Assembly: GCA_029862005.1 (NCBI GenBank)
Contig: JAOTYD010000003.1
Coordinates: forward strand, 134,158 to 187,827
Source: Gammaproteobacteria bacterium
Lineage (GTDB): Bacteria; Pseudomonadota; Gammaproteobacteria; GCA-001735895
DNA length: 53,670 bases
Direction: 5' to 3'
Under the pieces are notes generated by a model that made no database searches, was not told the DNA's origin, and was given only the letters and a program-made list of their open reading frames with translations. The position numbers were made by a program, and so were the translations under genes. Position 1 is the stretch's first letter. Each line of letters opens with the position of its first letter. Positions 36,641-45,043 of the stretch are shown piece by piece.

Positions 36641-38023
36641 ATGTTGTTGTGTTTCCGGCTATTACGCAATCTCGGCCTCATGGCCTGTATCGGAATTTCG
36701 CTGCTGCTAAACAGCCAGGTTTCCTACGCGAATTCCGAGCTGCCGAGCCTGGGTGAAAATGCGCCATTTAACATTGACCGCGAGACGAAGTTAGGGCGCT
36801 CGGTTTACGAAAAACTTCTGGCAAACGGGTTGATCGAAACCAACCCGTTGCTCGATCACTATATTAATGACTTTGGATTCCGGTTACTGGCAGGAGTTGA
36901 CAACCGCGCGCGCGAGTACCGTTTCTTCATCGTGCGTGATGATTCGGTAAACGCATTCGCGCTGCCCGGCGGCTATATCGGTGTGAACCGGGGTTTGATC
37001 GCGCTGGCTCGTACCCAGCACCAGTTGGCCTCGGTGCTGGCACACGAGATAGCCCACGTCCGATTGATGCACGGCATCAACATGATGGAAAAAGCAGGTG
37101 AGATCAGCAACGCGACCATTTTGACGATGCTCGCGGGTTTGCTGGTCGGGAGCGTCGATTCACAGGCCGGTAGCGCGTTGTTATTTGGTGGTGCGGCGGC
37201 CGGTCAGCAAGCGATGATCAATTACACCCGGGAGAACGAATACGAGGCCGATCGGATCGGGATCGGGCTGTTGAGTGATGCCCGGTTCGATCCCCAGGGC
37301 ATGGTCGAGTTTTTCGGCATCATGGGTCAGCTCTCGGGCAGTTCCGGGCTTGGTGGGATCGAGTACTTGCGTACCCATCCACTCAGCAATAATCGTGTCG
37401 CGGAAGCGATTAACCGGGCCAATAGCTTGCCCGCAGGTGCCAACCAGGTGGACGATTTTTTGTTGTTCAAGGATTTTCTGCAATACCTGAGTAGTGATCA
37501 CTTACCGCTGCAGGGTAGCGAATATCTGCGTGCGCTGGCCTCGATTCAGGCCGCCGAGTATCAGCGTGCCGATAAGATGCTGGGTGAGTTATACCGTGGC
37601 GATAGTGAAAACATCTGGTACGGCATCGCTTATGCAGAAAACCTGGAACAGCTGGGGCGCGAGGCCGACGCGGAGCTGGTGTATCGGCGCTTGCTCGATA
37701 TCTTCCCCGGGGACTACGTGCTTTCGCTGCGCCTGGTACGCTTGCTCAAGATGGTCGGCCAAAATCAGGCCGCGCTGTTGATTGCAAGGCGGCTCGAAAA
37801 CAGGTTTTCTCAAGAGCAGCAGGTTTATTTCGAGTTATCGGAAATTTACCGGGCGCTGCAACAACCTGCTCTGCGTATGATGGCCGAGGCAGAATTTCAT
37901 CGAATTACAGGTAATCCGCAACAGGCAGTAAAACTCTACGATCAGGTACTTAAGTTACCCGAGACAGATCTCGCTACCGAATCAAAGGCTCGCGAAAAGC
38001 GCCTGCTGCTGTTAGAAAAATAA
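36641..38023 (+). CDS. bepA: BepA-like periplasmic M48 metalloprotease with TPR domain
   Basis: 460 residues. Signal peptide to about residue 30 (SQVSYA), zinc-protease domain with HEIAH (His135, Glu136, His139) and the third ligand in ENEYEADRIG, then TPR-like repeats from ~290 to the end. BepA checks assembly of LptD and other outer-membrane proteins. In gammaproteobacteria it is often beside a tusA-type gene, as here. Confidence 0.92.
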   Translation: MLLCFRLLRNLGLMACIGISLLLNSQVSYANSELPSLGENAPFNIDRETKLGRSVYEKLLANGLIETNPLLDHYINDFGFRLLAGVDNRAREYRFFIVRDDSVNAFALPGGYIGVNRGLIALARTQHQLASVLAHEIAHVRLMHGINMMEKAGEISNATILTMLAGLLVGSVDSQAGSALLFGGAAAGQQAMINYTRENEYEADRIGIGLLSDARFDPQGMVEFFGIMGQLSGSSGLGGIEYLRTHPLSNNRVAEAINRANSLPAGANQVDDFLLFKDFLQYLSSDHLPLQGSEYLRALASIQAAEYQRADKMLGELYRGDSENIWYGIAYAENLEQLGREADAELVYRRLLDIFPGDYVLSLRLVRLLKMVGQNQAALLIARRLENRFSQEQQVYFELSEIYRALQQPALRMMAEAEFHRITGNPQQAVKLYDQVLKLPETDLATESKAREKRLLLLEK

Positions 38024-38071
38024 CAATCGACCCTCGCAGAAATAAAGCTTTAGCCGCGGCTGCCGATAAGT

Positions 38072-38087
38072 ATTCTGTAACCAGAAT
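38072..38087 (+). promoter_or_regulatory. ATTC-N8-GAAT palindrome upstream of soxYZ
   Basis: ATTCTGTAACCAGAAT is a perfect inverted repeat (7-bp arms if flanking T/A are counted, 4-base centre). As ATTC-N8-GAAT it equals the operator I recall for SqrR/BigR-type ArsR repressors that sense sulfide or persulfides. It ends 23 bases before the soxY ATG, where a repressor could block transcription. Confidence 0.6.
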
Positions 38088-38110
38088 ATTGTTATCAGCA
38101 GGCACCCGGC

Positions 38111-38554
38111 ATGAAAAGAAGAACCCTATTGAAAGCGAGCCTTCAGCTAGGCGTTGGCGCAATGCTGTTTCCGGGGGTCGCGCTGAGCGCTTATCCCACC
38201 AGGGCCTTTCTGGCCAAGCAGATACCGGACGCACTGCGCGAAGCTTTCGGTACGGCTGATATCGGCGAGAGCGACAAGATAGAAATAGAAGCGCCGCATA
38301 TCGCCAGCGATGCGAACATGGTTCCGGTCAGAATCAGATCCGGGTTTGAGAATACCGAGTCAATCTCGCTCGTGGTTACGGGAAACGAACCACCCTTTAC
38401 CGCCTATTTCAAAATTTACCAGGCGCAAAGTTTTGTATCGACTCGAGTGAGGATGGCCGCTACCAGTGATCTGCTGGTCATTGTCAAGGCCGATGGGATT
38501 CTGCACACCAACAAGCGACCGGTTCGCGTCAGCCGTAACGGCTGTGGAGAGTAG
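38111..38554 (+). CDS. soxY: SoxY-like thiosulfate-oxidation carrier protein
   Basis: 147 residues. N-terminal twin-arginine signal (KRRTLLK, residues 2-8, hydrophobic core to ~27) exports the folded SoxYZ pair. The C-terminal swinging arm ends NGCGE with Cys145 as sulfur-binding residue, instead of the canonical GGCGG. SoxY holds the sulfur intermediate as a thioconjugate during thiosulfate oxidation. soxXA, soxB and soxCD are absent from the window. Confidence 0.88.
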   Translation: MKRRTLLKASLQLGVGAMLFPGVALSAYPTRAFLAKQIPDALREAFGTADIGESDKIEIEAPHIASDANMVPVRIRSGFENTESISLVVTGNEPPFTAYFKIYQAQSFVSTRVRMAATSDLLVIVKADGILHTNKRPVRVSRNGCGE

Positions 38555-38556
38555 CC

Positions 38557-38868
38557 ATGGCCAGGACCCTGAAAATCCGCGCACACGAGATTGATGGACA
38601 GGTAGTCGTCAAAAGCGTGATCAACCATCCCATGGAAACCGGGCAGCGCAAGATAAAGAAAACCGGGAGAAAGATACCTGCTCACTTTATCAAGGAAGTC
38701 GTCGTCAGCCGCAACCGGAAGATTGTCATGGAAGCTTTCTGGGGTAAGTCGATTTCGAGGAATCCATATCTTTCTTTTCAGATTCCGGGCCGTAAGGGTG
38801 ACACGATTACCATCTCCTGGCTCGACAACCGCGGCAATTCCGATACCGCCAGCGCCAACGTCCGCTAA
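38557..38868 (+). CDS. soxZ: SoxZ sulfur-oxidation protein
   Basis: 103 residues, immunoglobulin-like partner of SoxY. Typical opening KIRAHEIDGQVVVKSVINHPMETG and the IPAHFIKEVVV and WLDNRG motifs. It has no signal of its own; it is carried out by SoxY through the Tat route. Two bases separate the genes. Confidence 0.92.
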   Translation: MARTLKIRAHEIDGQVVVKSVINHPMETGQRKIKKTGRKIPAHFIKEVVVSRNRKIVMEAFWGKSISRNPYLSFQIPGRKGDTITISWLDNRGNSDTASANVR

Positions 38869-38932
38869 CCGATTCGTTATTCCGGGCAAGCACGTCACAC
38901 AATCATAACGCTTGAATAACCAGTCTCTGGTC

Positions 38933-39070
38933 GGGACCCACCCCCGAAAGAACGCCGCAAAAGGCGCTTCCAACCAGCGCGAACGCCGGTTGGTCCATCC
39001 ATGGAATCGCTTGGAGCGCGGCGTCCCTGCCGCGCTACACTTTTGCGGCGTTCTTTCGGGGGTGGATCCC
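38933..39070 (+). repeat. Hairpin repeat element, copy 2
   Basis: 138-bp palindromic element, same orientation as copy 1. Outer arms of 30 bp (38933-38962 and 39041-39070) pair with one mismatch; they share no sequence with the arms of copy 1 beyond the AAAA/TTTT border. Core 38959-39044 (86 bp) is 81/86 identical to copy 1. Internal hairpins: 38970-38993 and 39016-39035; in the second, A in copy 1 is replaced by G, giving a G-T wobble that keeps the stem. It lies between soxZ and mtaB. Confidence 0.9.
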
Positions 39071-39138
39071 TGAAATAATCTGGGTTTTGGTAGTGGAAGT
39101 TGTTAGAATCCGCGGACTTTTTCAGGAGCAATCAACAA

Positions 39139-40476
39139 GTGTTGATCAACTTCCAGGCACTCGGTTGTCGGCTTAACGAAGCCGAGCTCGAAACCTGGGC
39201 CAGCGAATTCTTGCAGCGCGGACACCAGGTGACCACCGATGCCGCGGAAGCCGACGTGGTCGTGTTCAACTCCTGTGCCGTTACCGCGCAGGCGGACCGG
39301 AAATCACGCCAGCAGATCGGACGTTTGCAGCGTAACAATCCGAAGGCCAGCCTCGTGGTTACGGGCTGTCATGCCAGCCTCAATCCCGACGCGGTCAAAC
39401 GCTACCTAGGCGTTGACCTTGTCGTCGATAATCAGCAAAAAGAGCAACTGGTGGAAACCACGCTGGCTCTGGTTGGTAACCGTAGCGTCAACGATATGCT
39501 ACATGAACCGTTAGTTGATCAATCGCTGAATGCATTGCTGGTGCGAGGTCGTCACCGTGGATTTATCAAGATTCAGGACGGCTGTCGCTATCGCTGTACT
39601 TATTGTATCGTCACGATTGCCAGGGGTGCCGAGCGCAGTCGTTGCGAGGCAGAGATTCTGGCCGAGATAAACAGCTTGCATCGACAGGGCGTGCAGGAAA
39701 TTGCGCTGACCGGCGTGCATGTTGGCGGTTACGGCAGCGATATCGGCTCCAGCCTGTATCGCTTGCTAAGCGAGATTCTCGAGCATAGCCAGATTCCCCG
39801 AATTCGGCTGGCCTCGGTCGAACCCTGGGACCTGCCTGATCATTTCTTCGATTTATTCCAGGATTCGCGTTTGATGCCGCACATGCACCTGCCCATTCAA
39901 AGTGGTAGCGACACGGTTTTACGTCGGATGGCGCGGCGCTGTAAGACCAATGAGTTTGCGCGCCTGGTGGATAGGGCACGAGAGGCAATTCCGTTATTTA
40001 ATGTAACTACGGACCTGATCACCGGATTTCCAGGCGAGACCGAGCAGGAATGGCGCGAGACCATGGATTTCGTTACCAAGACAGGGTTCGGGCACATTCA
40101 TATTTTCCCCTTTTCGGCACGTGCTGGAACCAGGGCAGCCAGTTTGCCGGGGCAGGTCGATGGAACCATTAAAAAGGCACGCAGTCGCGAGATGCATGCG
40201 CTGGCGGCAAGGTTGAAGCGGCAGGAACTGGAGCGTCATATTGGTACCAGGGCTGAGGTGCTTTGGGAACAGCAGATTAACCATAGTCTCGGTCAGTGGA
40301 TTGGTTACACGCCGCATTACCACAAGGTCACGTCGATGAATGCGCAAATTTCCGCGGCCGAAATTAGTGCAGTGAGCATCGATACCGTTTCCGATGATGG
40401 ATCGATGCTCGTAAACGAAGGATACCGGACACAGGTTATGGTCGACGATATCGGGCAACATGACGCGCGAATTTAA
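39139..40476 (+). CDS. mtaB: tRNA t6A37 methylthiotransferase MtaB
   Basis: Radical-SAM enzyme forming ms2t6A37 in tRNA. 445 residues from a GTG start that has AGGAG ten bases upstream. UPF0004 cluster cysteines Cys10 (GCRLNEAE), Cys46 (NSCAVTA) and Cys77 (VTGCHAS); radical-SAM CxxxCxxC as Cys149, Cys153, Cys156 (DGCRYRCTYC). A TGT-TAGAAT extended -10 (39101-39109) is the likely promoter, just after the repeat element. It overlaps kdkA by 17 bases. Confidence 0.95.
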   Translation: MLINFQALGCRLNEAELETWASEFLQRGHQVTTDAAEADVVVFNSCAVTAQADRKSRQQIGRLQRNNPKASLVVTGCHASLNPDAVKRYLGVDLVVDNQQKEQLVETTLALVGNRSVNDMLHEPLVDQSLNALLVRGRHRGFIKIQDGCRYRCTYCIVTIARGAERSRCEAEILAEINSLHRQGVQEIALTGVHVGGYGSDIGSSLYRLLSEILEHSQIPRIRLASVEPWDLPDHFFDLFQDSRLMPHMHLPIQSGSDTVLRRMARRCKTNEFARLVDRAREAIPLFNVTTDLITGFPGETEQEWRETMDFVTKTGFGHIHIFPFSARAGTRAASLPGQVDGTIKKARSREMHALAARLKRQELERHIGTRAEVLWEQQINHSLGQWIGYTPHYHKVTSMNAQISAAEISAVSIDTVSDDGSMLVNEGYRTQVMVDDIGQHDARI

Positions 40477-41170
40477 ATCGTCGAAATGTTTCATTCTGCA
40501 ATTGCAAAGCAGTACACGCGAATTTACCGACGAAATGTTTACTGCCGATTACTGGCAACATCAACCGGGTTACCAGGTTATCAGTGCCGGGGGGCGTGGT
40601 GGAAGCTGCCTGATCGAGATCGATGGCAGGGAAGCTGTCCTGCGCCGTTATCATCGCGGCGGTATGGTGCGCAAAATGCTCAGCGATCAATACCTGTGGT
40701 TGGGCAAGACTTTAACCCGACCCTGGCGTGAATGGAAAATTTTACAGCGTGCGCGTAAAGCAGACCTGCCCGTGCCCGAACCGATCGCTGCCTGTGCCTG
40801 CCGCAGCGGCCTGGTTTATCGGGCGGCATTGATAACGGCGTACCTGGTCAATACCGAGATGCTGACACAGCGCCTGCAGCATGAAAATCTCGGGACAGAA
40901 AATTGGTACCAGCTGGGATTACTCATCAAGCGCCTGCACGCGGAGGGTATACGCCACGCCGATCTCAACTCGGACAATATACTGATCGATTCGCAGAATC
41001 GTTTTTTCGTGATTGACTTCGACAGGGCGCGTATCATGAATCAAATCGACGACTGGCAATGGCAACCTCTTTTTCGCTTGCAGCGATCGATAGAAAAGAG
41101 AAATCGGAACCGGGGTCTCCACTATGGCGAAGACGATTGGCAGGCCCTGATGGATGGTTACCAGTCGTAA
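40460..41170 (+). CDS. kdkA: 3-deoxy-D-manno-octulosonic acid kinase KdkA
   Basis: 236-residue kinase-fold enzyme that phosphorylates Kdo of lipid A-Kdo at the inner membrane, as in Haemophilus/Vibrio. GRGGSCLIEIDGREAVLRRYHRGG holds the ATP loop (split at GRGGS and AVLRRYHRGG), and the catalytic loop HADLNSDNILID plus FDRAR is clear. Convergent with waaA, 9 bases apart, so the Kdo genes are grouped. Confidence 0.93.
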   Translation: MTREFKSSKCFILQLQSSTREFTDEMFTADYWQHQPGYQVISAGGRGGSCLIEIDGREAVLRRYHRGGMVRKMLSDQYLWLGKTLTRPWREWKILQRARKADLPVPEPIAACACRSGLVYRAALITAYLVNTEMLTQRLQHENLGTENWYQLGLLIKRLHAEGIRHADLNSDNILIDSQNRFFVIDFDRARIMNQIDDWQWQPLFRLQRSIEKRNRNRGLHYGEDDWQALMDGYQS

Positions 41171-41179
41171 AGGACTCGG

Positions 41180-42406
41180 TTACGGTCGGTTGCTGATTAG
41201 GGCCATGTATTGCTGAATGATGTCCGGTTGGCTCATCACGCGGGACTTTGCCTCCTGTCCTAGTGCTTCCGCCCGTTCCGGGTGTCTTAGTAGATCGGCG
41301 ATCGACGCCCAGCACTCGGTAACGCTTCCTACCTGCAGCACACCCTGGTCAGCGCCTAACATCCGGATATCCTCGGCTATATTACTGTCCGAGGGCCCGG
41401 TAATAATCGCACGACCGAGGCTTGCGGGTTCGAGCAGGTTGTGACCGCCGGTTGTATCGAAAGAACCTCCCATGATGACAACCCTGGCGTGGGCCATCAA
41501 GGCAGCTAGTTCGCCGAGCGTATCCGCCAGGTAAACCCCGGTTTCCGGTTCAATTGGTTGCGCCTTGCTGCGTACTGAATAAGTCATGCCCAGGTCTTCG
41601 ATCTGGACCTGAATTGTCCCGCTGCGGTCGGGATGCCGGGGTGCCAGTACGATCAGAAGGTGCTCGAGTTCCGGCGGCCGTGCTGCCAGGAACTGCTGTT
41701 CCTCGCCGGAGTGACTGGAAGCAAGAATCACGTAATCGCGTTCGATCAACCGGGATACCGGATTCGCCTGTTTACCGTGTAACTTGAGGTTGCCAACGAT
41801 CCTGATGCGATCTTCGCTGACCCCCAGGCGTGTAAAAGCATCCAGGTCCTGTTTGTTGCGCGCCAGGATTTGAGCGAAATAGCCGAGTGTCGTCGATAAC
41901 AGGCCGCGCACGAATCCACCCGCGTCCAGGGATTTCCGTGACAGGCGGGCATTGACCAGCAACAACTCAACGCCACGGCTGCGCGCCTGGTAGAGCAGCT
42001 CGGGCCAGAGCTCGGTTTCCATTACCAGGCCCAGCTTTATGTTGTGTTGTCGAAAGAAGCGTCGGCATGGCCAGCAGTGATCGAATGGAATCACGCTGCT
42101 GCAAACCGAATCGGAAAAAAGGTCCTGAATCACCTGGTAGCCGGTTGCGGTAAAACTCGTGAATAACACGTTTTCACCCTGCTGCATCAGCGCTTGCACC
42201 AACGGCGTGACGGCGTTTACCTCGCCAACCGACGAGGCGTGCACCCAGATCCGTTCATCATTGCCGCCCTGCAGGCCGAACATTCGCATTGACAGGTAAC
42301 GCGGCAATCCGTGTTTGAAACCGTGTTTCAACGCGTGCAGGATCCAGAATAGGTACAACGGAAAGGTGAGCAGGCGATATCCAAATCCGGGTGACGGCAC
42401 TGTCAT
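41180..42406 (-). CDS. waaA: Kdo transferase WaaA
   Basis: Glycosyltransferase adding Kdo to lipid IVA. 408 residues with one N-terminal membrane anchor, the motif WVHASSVGEVNAVTPL, METELWPELL and C-terminal GGSFDTTGGHNLLEPASLG. Presence of KdkA downstream suggests a single phosphorylated Kdo, as in organisms with monofunctional WaaA. It lies 9 bases after the lpxL-like gene. Confidence 0.95.
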   Translation of the reverse strand: MTVPSPGFGYRLLTFPLYLFWILHALKHGFKHGLPRYLSMRMFGLQGGNDERIWVHASSVGEVNAVTPLVQALMQQGENVLFTSFTATGYQVIQDLFSDSVCSSVIPFDHCWPCRRFFRQHNIKLGLVMETELWPELLYQARSRGVELLLVNARLSRKSLDAGGFVRGLLSTTLGYFAQILARNKQDLDAFTRLGVSEDRIRIVGNLKLHGKQANPVSRLIERDYVILASSHSGEEQQFLAARPPELEHLLIVLAPRHPDRSGTIQVQIEDLGMTYSVRSKAQPIEPETGVYLADTLGELAALMAHARVVIMGGSFDTTGGHNLLEPASLGRAIITGPSDSNIAEDIRMLGADQGVLQVGSVTECWASIADLLRHPERAEALGQEAKSRVMSQPDIIQQYMALISNRP

Positions 42407-42415
42407 TTCATCGAT

Positions 42416-43345
42416 TCACGGGTAGAAGGGGGCCTCGCCGGGAGGACGGGTTTTGAAACGCTGGTGTATCCACATGTAACTTTCGGGGAATTGTCGCACG
42501 TACTCTTCGATTGAGCGGTTAATGGCGCTGGCATCTTCGAATTCATCGTCGCTGGGGAAGTCCTCGAGCGGGGCATCGATGTGGAGGATATAACCGCTGC
42601 CATCCTTTTTACGTTCCGGATAGTACGGCAGCATCGCTGCCCCCGACGACTGTGCCAGGCGTGAACTTGCTGTAATAGTTGCGGTAGCGATGCCCATGAA
42701 GGGCGCAAACACGTTACGCTCGCGTCTGAAATCCTGGTCCGGCGCGTACCAGGTTGGAATTTTTTGCCTGATGCCCTTGACCAGCTGCCGGGTGTTCTTG
42801 CGTGATACCGTGTTGACGAAGTAACGGCAACGCCGCGTATAAAGGTAGCTGTCGAACAGCTGGTTTCGCTGAGTTCGATACATGACCTGCACCGGCATGA
42901 ACAGAGCCAGCAGGCGAGCGCCGATTTCGAGACTGGTAAAATGGCCGGTCAGCAGGATAGCTCCGCGTCCGCTGTCGAGCACCGCGTCGAGATGTTCGCG
43001 TCCTTCGATCTCGACTATCGACCTTAACTTGTCTGCGCCCCACCACCAACACATCGCCATTTCGATCAGTGAAATACCGATATTTTGATAACAGGCCTTT
43101 TTTATGCGATTGCGCTCGTCGACGGACTTTTCAGGAAAGCAGTGCGCAAGATTAGTATCGACTATTTTCTTGCGAGAACCGGTAACCAGGTAGATAACGC
43201 GACCAATCAGCCGACCAACCGATAGCTCGATACGAAATGGCAGTAACGAAACCAGGCGCAACAGGCCGAAAATACACCACATCGGCCAAAATTTCGGTGA
43301 TAAGTAATCGCTCGCCTTGAATAAAACGGAGCTCGCTTCGCCCAT
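42416..43345 (-). CDS. LpxL/HtrB-family lipid A acyltransferase
   Basis: 309 residues. N-terminal membrane segment (FWPMWCIFGLLRLVSLLPF), catalytic His-x4-Glu as GHFTSLE, and the family's YAPDQDF and MWIHQRFKTRPPGE motifs. It transfers a secondary acyl chain to lipid A; LpxL versus LpxM cannot be told. It starts 3 bases after the tolC stop and ends just before waaA, forming a tolC-lpxL-waaA envelope operon. Confidence 0.9.
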   Translation of the reverse strand: MGEASSVLFKASDYLSPKFWPMWCIFGLLRLVSLLPFRIELSVGRLIGRVIYLVTGSRKKIVDTNLAHCFPEKSVDERNRIKKACYQNIGISLIEMAMCWWWGADKLRSIVEIEGREHLDAVLDSGRGAILLTGHFTSLEIGARLLALFMPVQVMYRTQRNQLFDSYLYTRRCRYFVNTVSRKNTRQLVKGIRQKIPTWYAPDQDFRRERNVFAPFMGIATATITASSRLAQSSGAAMLPYYPERKKDGSGYILHIDAPLEDFPSDDEFEDASAINRSIEEYVRQFPESYMWIHQRFKTRPPGEAPFYP

Positions 43346-43348
43346 CGG

Positions 43349-44677
43349 CTATGGCTGAATCAACCAGCGGTTGATGTCGAAAAGGTCGTCTTCCTTGAGT
43401 AATCCCGCCGCCTGTTTTAATCTCAGTTTATTGAGCAGGTAATCGTAACGTGAACTCGCGTAGTCGCGCCGGGTACGGTATGTTTCCCGCAGCGATACCA
43501 ACACGTCGACCGAGGTTCGCGTACCCACTTCGAATCCGGCCTGGGTTGCCTCGAGGGCAATTTTGCTCGACTCATTTGCCTGCTTGAGCGCCTTGACCTG
43601 GCTGATTCCAGAAACCACGTCGAGGTAAGCCGTGCGCGATTGCTGCGAAGCCAACCGGGTTTGTAACAGCACCGTGTTTTTGGCGGAAACAAAATTTGAC
43701 TCGGCCTGGGCTTGCTCGGCGCTAATGCGACCGCCGGTATAAAGTGGCACCTGTAATTCAATACCCAGGGTCAGATCGTCCTGTTGGTAATCACCTCTTA
43801 GTTCATCACCATCGACATCGTTATCCGCATAACTTGCCGTCAGATCGAGCGTTGGATATCCACTCCTGGAATTTTTATCACGCTCGAAACGCGCCGCATT
43901 GAGGTCCTGTTGCGCCGCGATAAGATCGAGGTTGTTTTTTAACGCCAGTAAAACCCAGGGCTCGGCGGTGATCGGGTCGGGTAGCGATAGCTTGAGGTCA
44001 TCACCCAACGGTGCCAGTTTTTTGATCGAGGGGTCGGCGGTAATAACTACCAGTGACTGTAACGCATTTTCGAGTATGTTTTCGGCCAGGATCGCATCCG
44101 CTTCGGCAGTGTCGAATCGGGCCTGCGCCTCCTGTACGTCGGTAATCGCGATCAGCCCCACTTCAAAACGTTTTTGCGCCTGTTCCAGCTGACGCTCAAT
44201 AGCGTTGCGTTCGGCGTAAGCGAACTCGACGTTATCCTCAGCCGCGAGGATAGCGAAATAGGTCTCCGCTACCCTTAAGATTAATGCCTGGCGGGCAGCA
44301 TTAAGACGGGCGAGTTCAGCCGCAGTACTGGCTTCGGCGACGTTGATATCGCCCTGGATTTCGTTGTTATACAGCGACTGCGACAGGTTAAGGCTGTAGC
44401 CGATGGTTTCACTGTCATTGTCTCCGGTTTCAGAATTATCGGACTCACGCGCTGTACCACTTGCATTCAGGGATATCTGCGGTTTGCGTCCGGAACGAGC
44501 CTGCGGTAGTGCCTGGACTGCTGCCAGGTAACTGGATTCCGCAATCATCAGTTCGGCATCATTTTCCAATGCAAGGCCGTAGACGGTAACAAGATCCTCG
44601 GCTGGCGATGCCTGCCACCAGAATAGTAAGATCAGCAAGGCGAGTTTCGACGGGAATTTTTGCATTAGAGGCTTCAC
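43349..44677 (-). CDS. tolC: TolC-family outer membrane efflux protein
   Basis: 442 residues with signal peptide (to about WWQASPA) and the two long OEP repeats with their coiled-coil helices (e.g. residues ~150-210, ~330-400). The strand motif YNNEIQGDINVAEA and LQVPLYTGGRISAEQAQAE mark the family. Outer-membrane/periplasmic duct for RND, MFS or type I exporters. Upstream genes are a rhodanese and an isoaspartyl methyltransferase, the usual context in gammaproteobacteria. Confidence 0.92.
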   Translation of the reverse strand: MKPLMQKFPSKLALLILLFWWQASPAEDLVTVYGLALENDAELMIAESSYLAAVQALPQARSGRKPQISLNASGTARESDNSETGDNDSETIGYSLNLSQSLYNNEIQGDINVAEASTAAELARLNAARQALILRVAETYFAILAAEDNVEFAYAERNAIERQLEQAQKRFEVGLIAITDVQEAQARFDTAEADAILAENILENALQSLVVITADPSIKKLAPLGDDLKLSLPDPITAEPWVLLALKNNLDLIAAQQDLNAARFERDKNSRSGYPTLDLTASYADNDVDGDELRGDYQQDDLTLGIELQVPLYTGGRISAEQAQAESNFVSAKNTVLLQTRLASQQSRTAYLDVVSGISQVKALKQANESSKIALEATQAGFEVGTRTSVDVLVSLRETYRTRRDYASSRYDYLLNKLRLKQAAGLLKEDDLFDINRWLIQP

Positions 44678-44717
44678 ATTTTTGGTTTGCGCGGATTATA
44701 AAGAAACTGGTATCGGA

Positions 44718-45032
44718 TTAATACAAAGGCATATCGAGGTCAACCTCGCGCGCCCAGGCGTCAACACCACCATCCAGGTTAACCAGCCCCACGACTGACT
44801 GTTGTTGCAGGAACCTGATGACATTCTGGCTGCGAATGCCATGGTGGCAGATCACGATAATCTCGTCAGTATTTTGCAGTTGCGCCAGCTCATGCGGTAT
44901 CTGTCCCATCGGGATATTAATACTGCCGTCGATATGGCAGACTTCGAATTCCCAGGGTTCCCGGACGTCGAGTAGCAGTGGTTTTGCAGATTGCAAATGT
45001 GCAGCCAACTGCGTTGCGTTCATGCTACGCAT
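44718..45032 (-). CDS. Rhodanese-like domain protein (GlpE-like)
   Basis: 104 residues, one rhodanese domain with active-site loop CHHGIRS and the LLDVREPWEFEVCHIDGSINIPM entrance motif (LLDVREPWEF plus INIPM). Start chosen at 45032 because AAGCGG lies at -8; the ATG at 45023 has no ribosome site. It is 11 bases after the isoaspartyl methyltransferase gene. Confidence 0.9.
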   Translation of the reverse strand: MRSMNATQLAAHLQSAKPLLLDVREPWEFEVCHIDGSINIPMGQIPHELAQLQNTDEIIVICHHGIRSQNVIRFLQQQSVVGLVNLDGGVDAWAREVDLDMPLY

Positions 45033-45043
45033 TGGCCGCTTAA

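Noticed and set aside
38895-39131. Minus-strand frame across repeat copy 2 (and a similar one across copy 1, 21812-22099)
   Set aside because: Both arise only from reading the palindromic repeat; the shared SDSMDGPTG peptide comes from the conserved core, not from a protein family.
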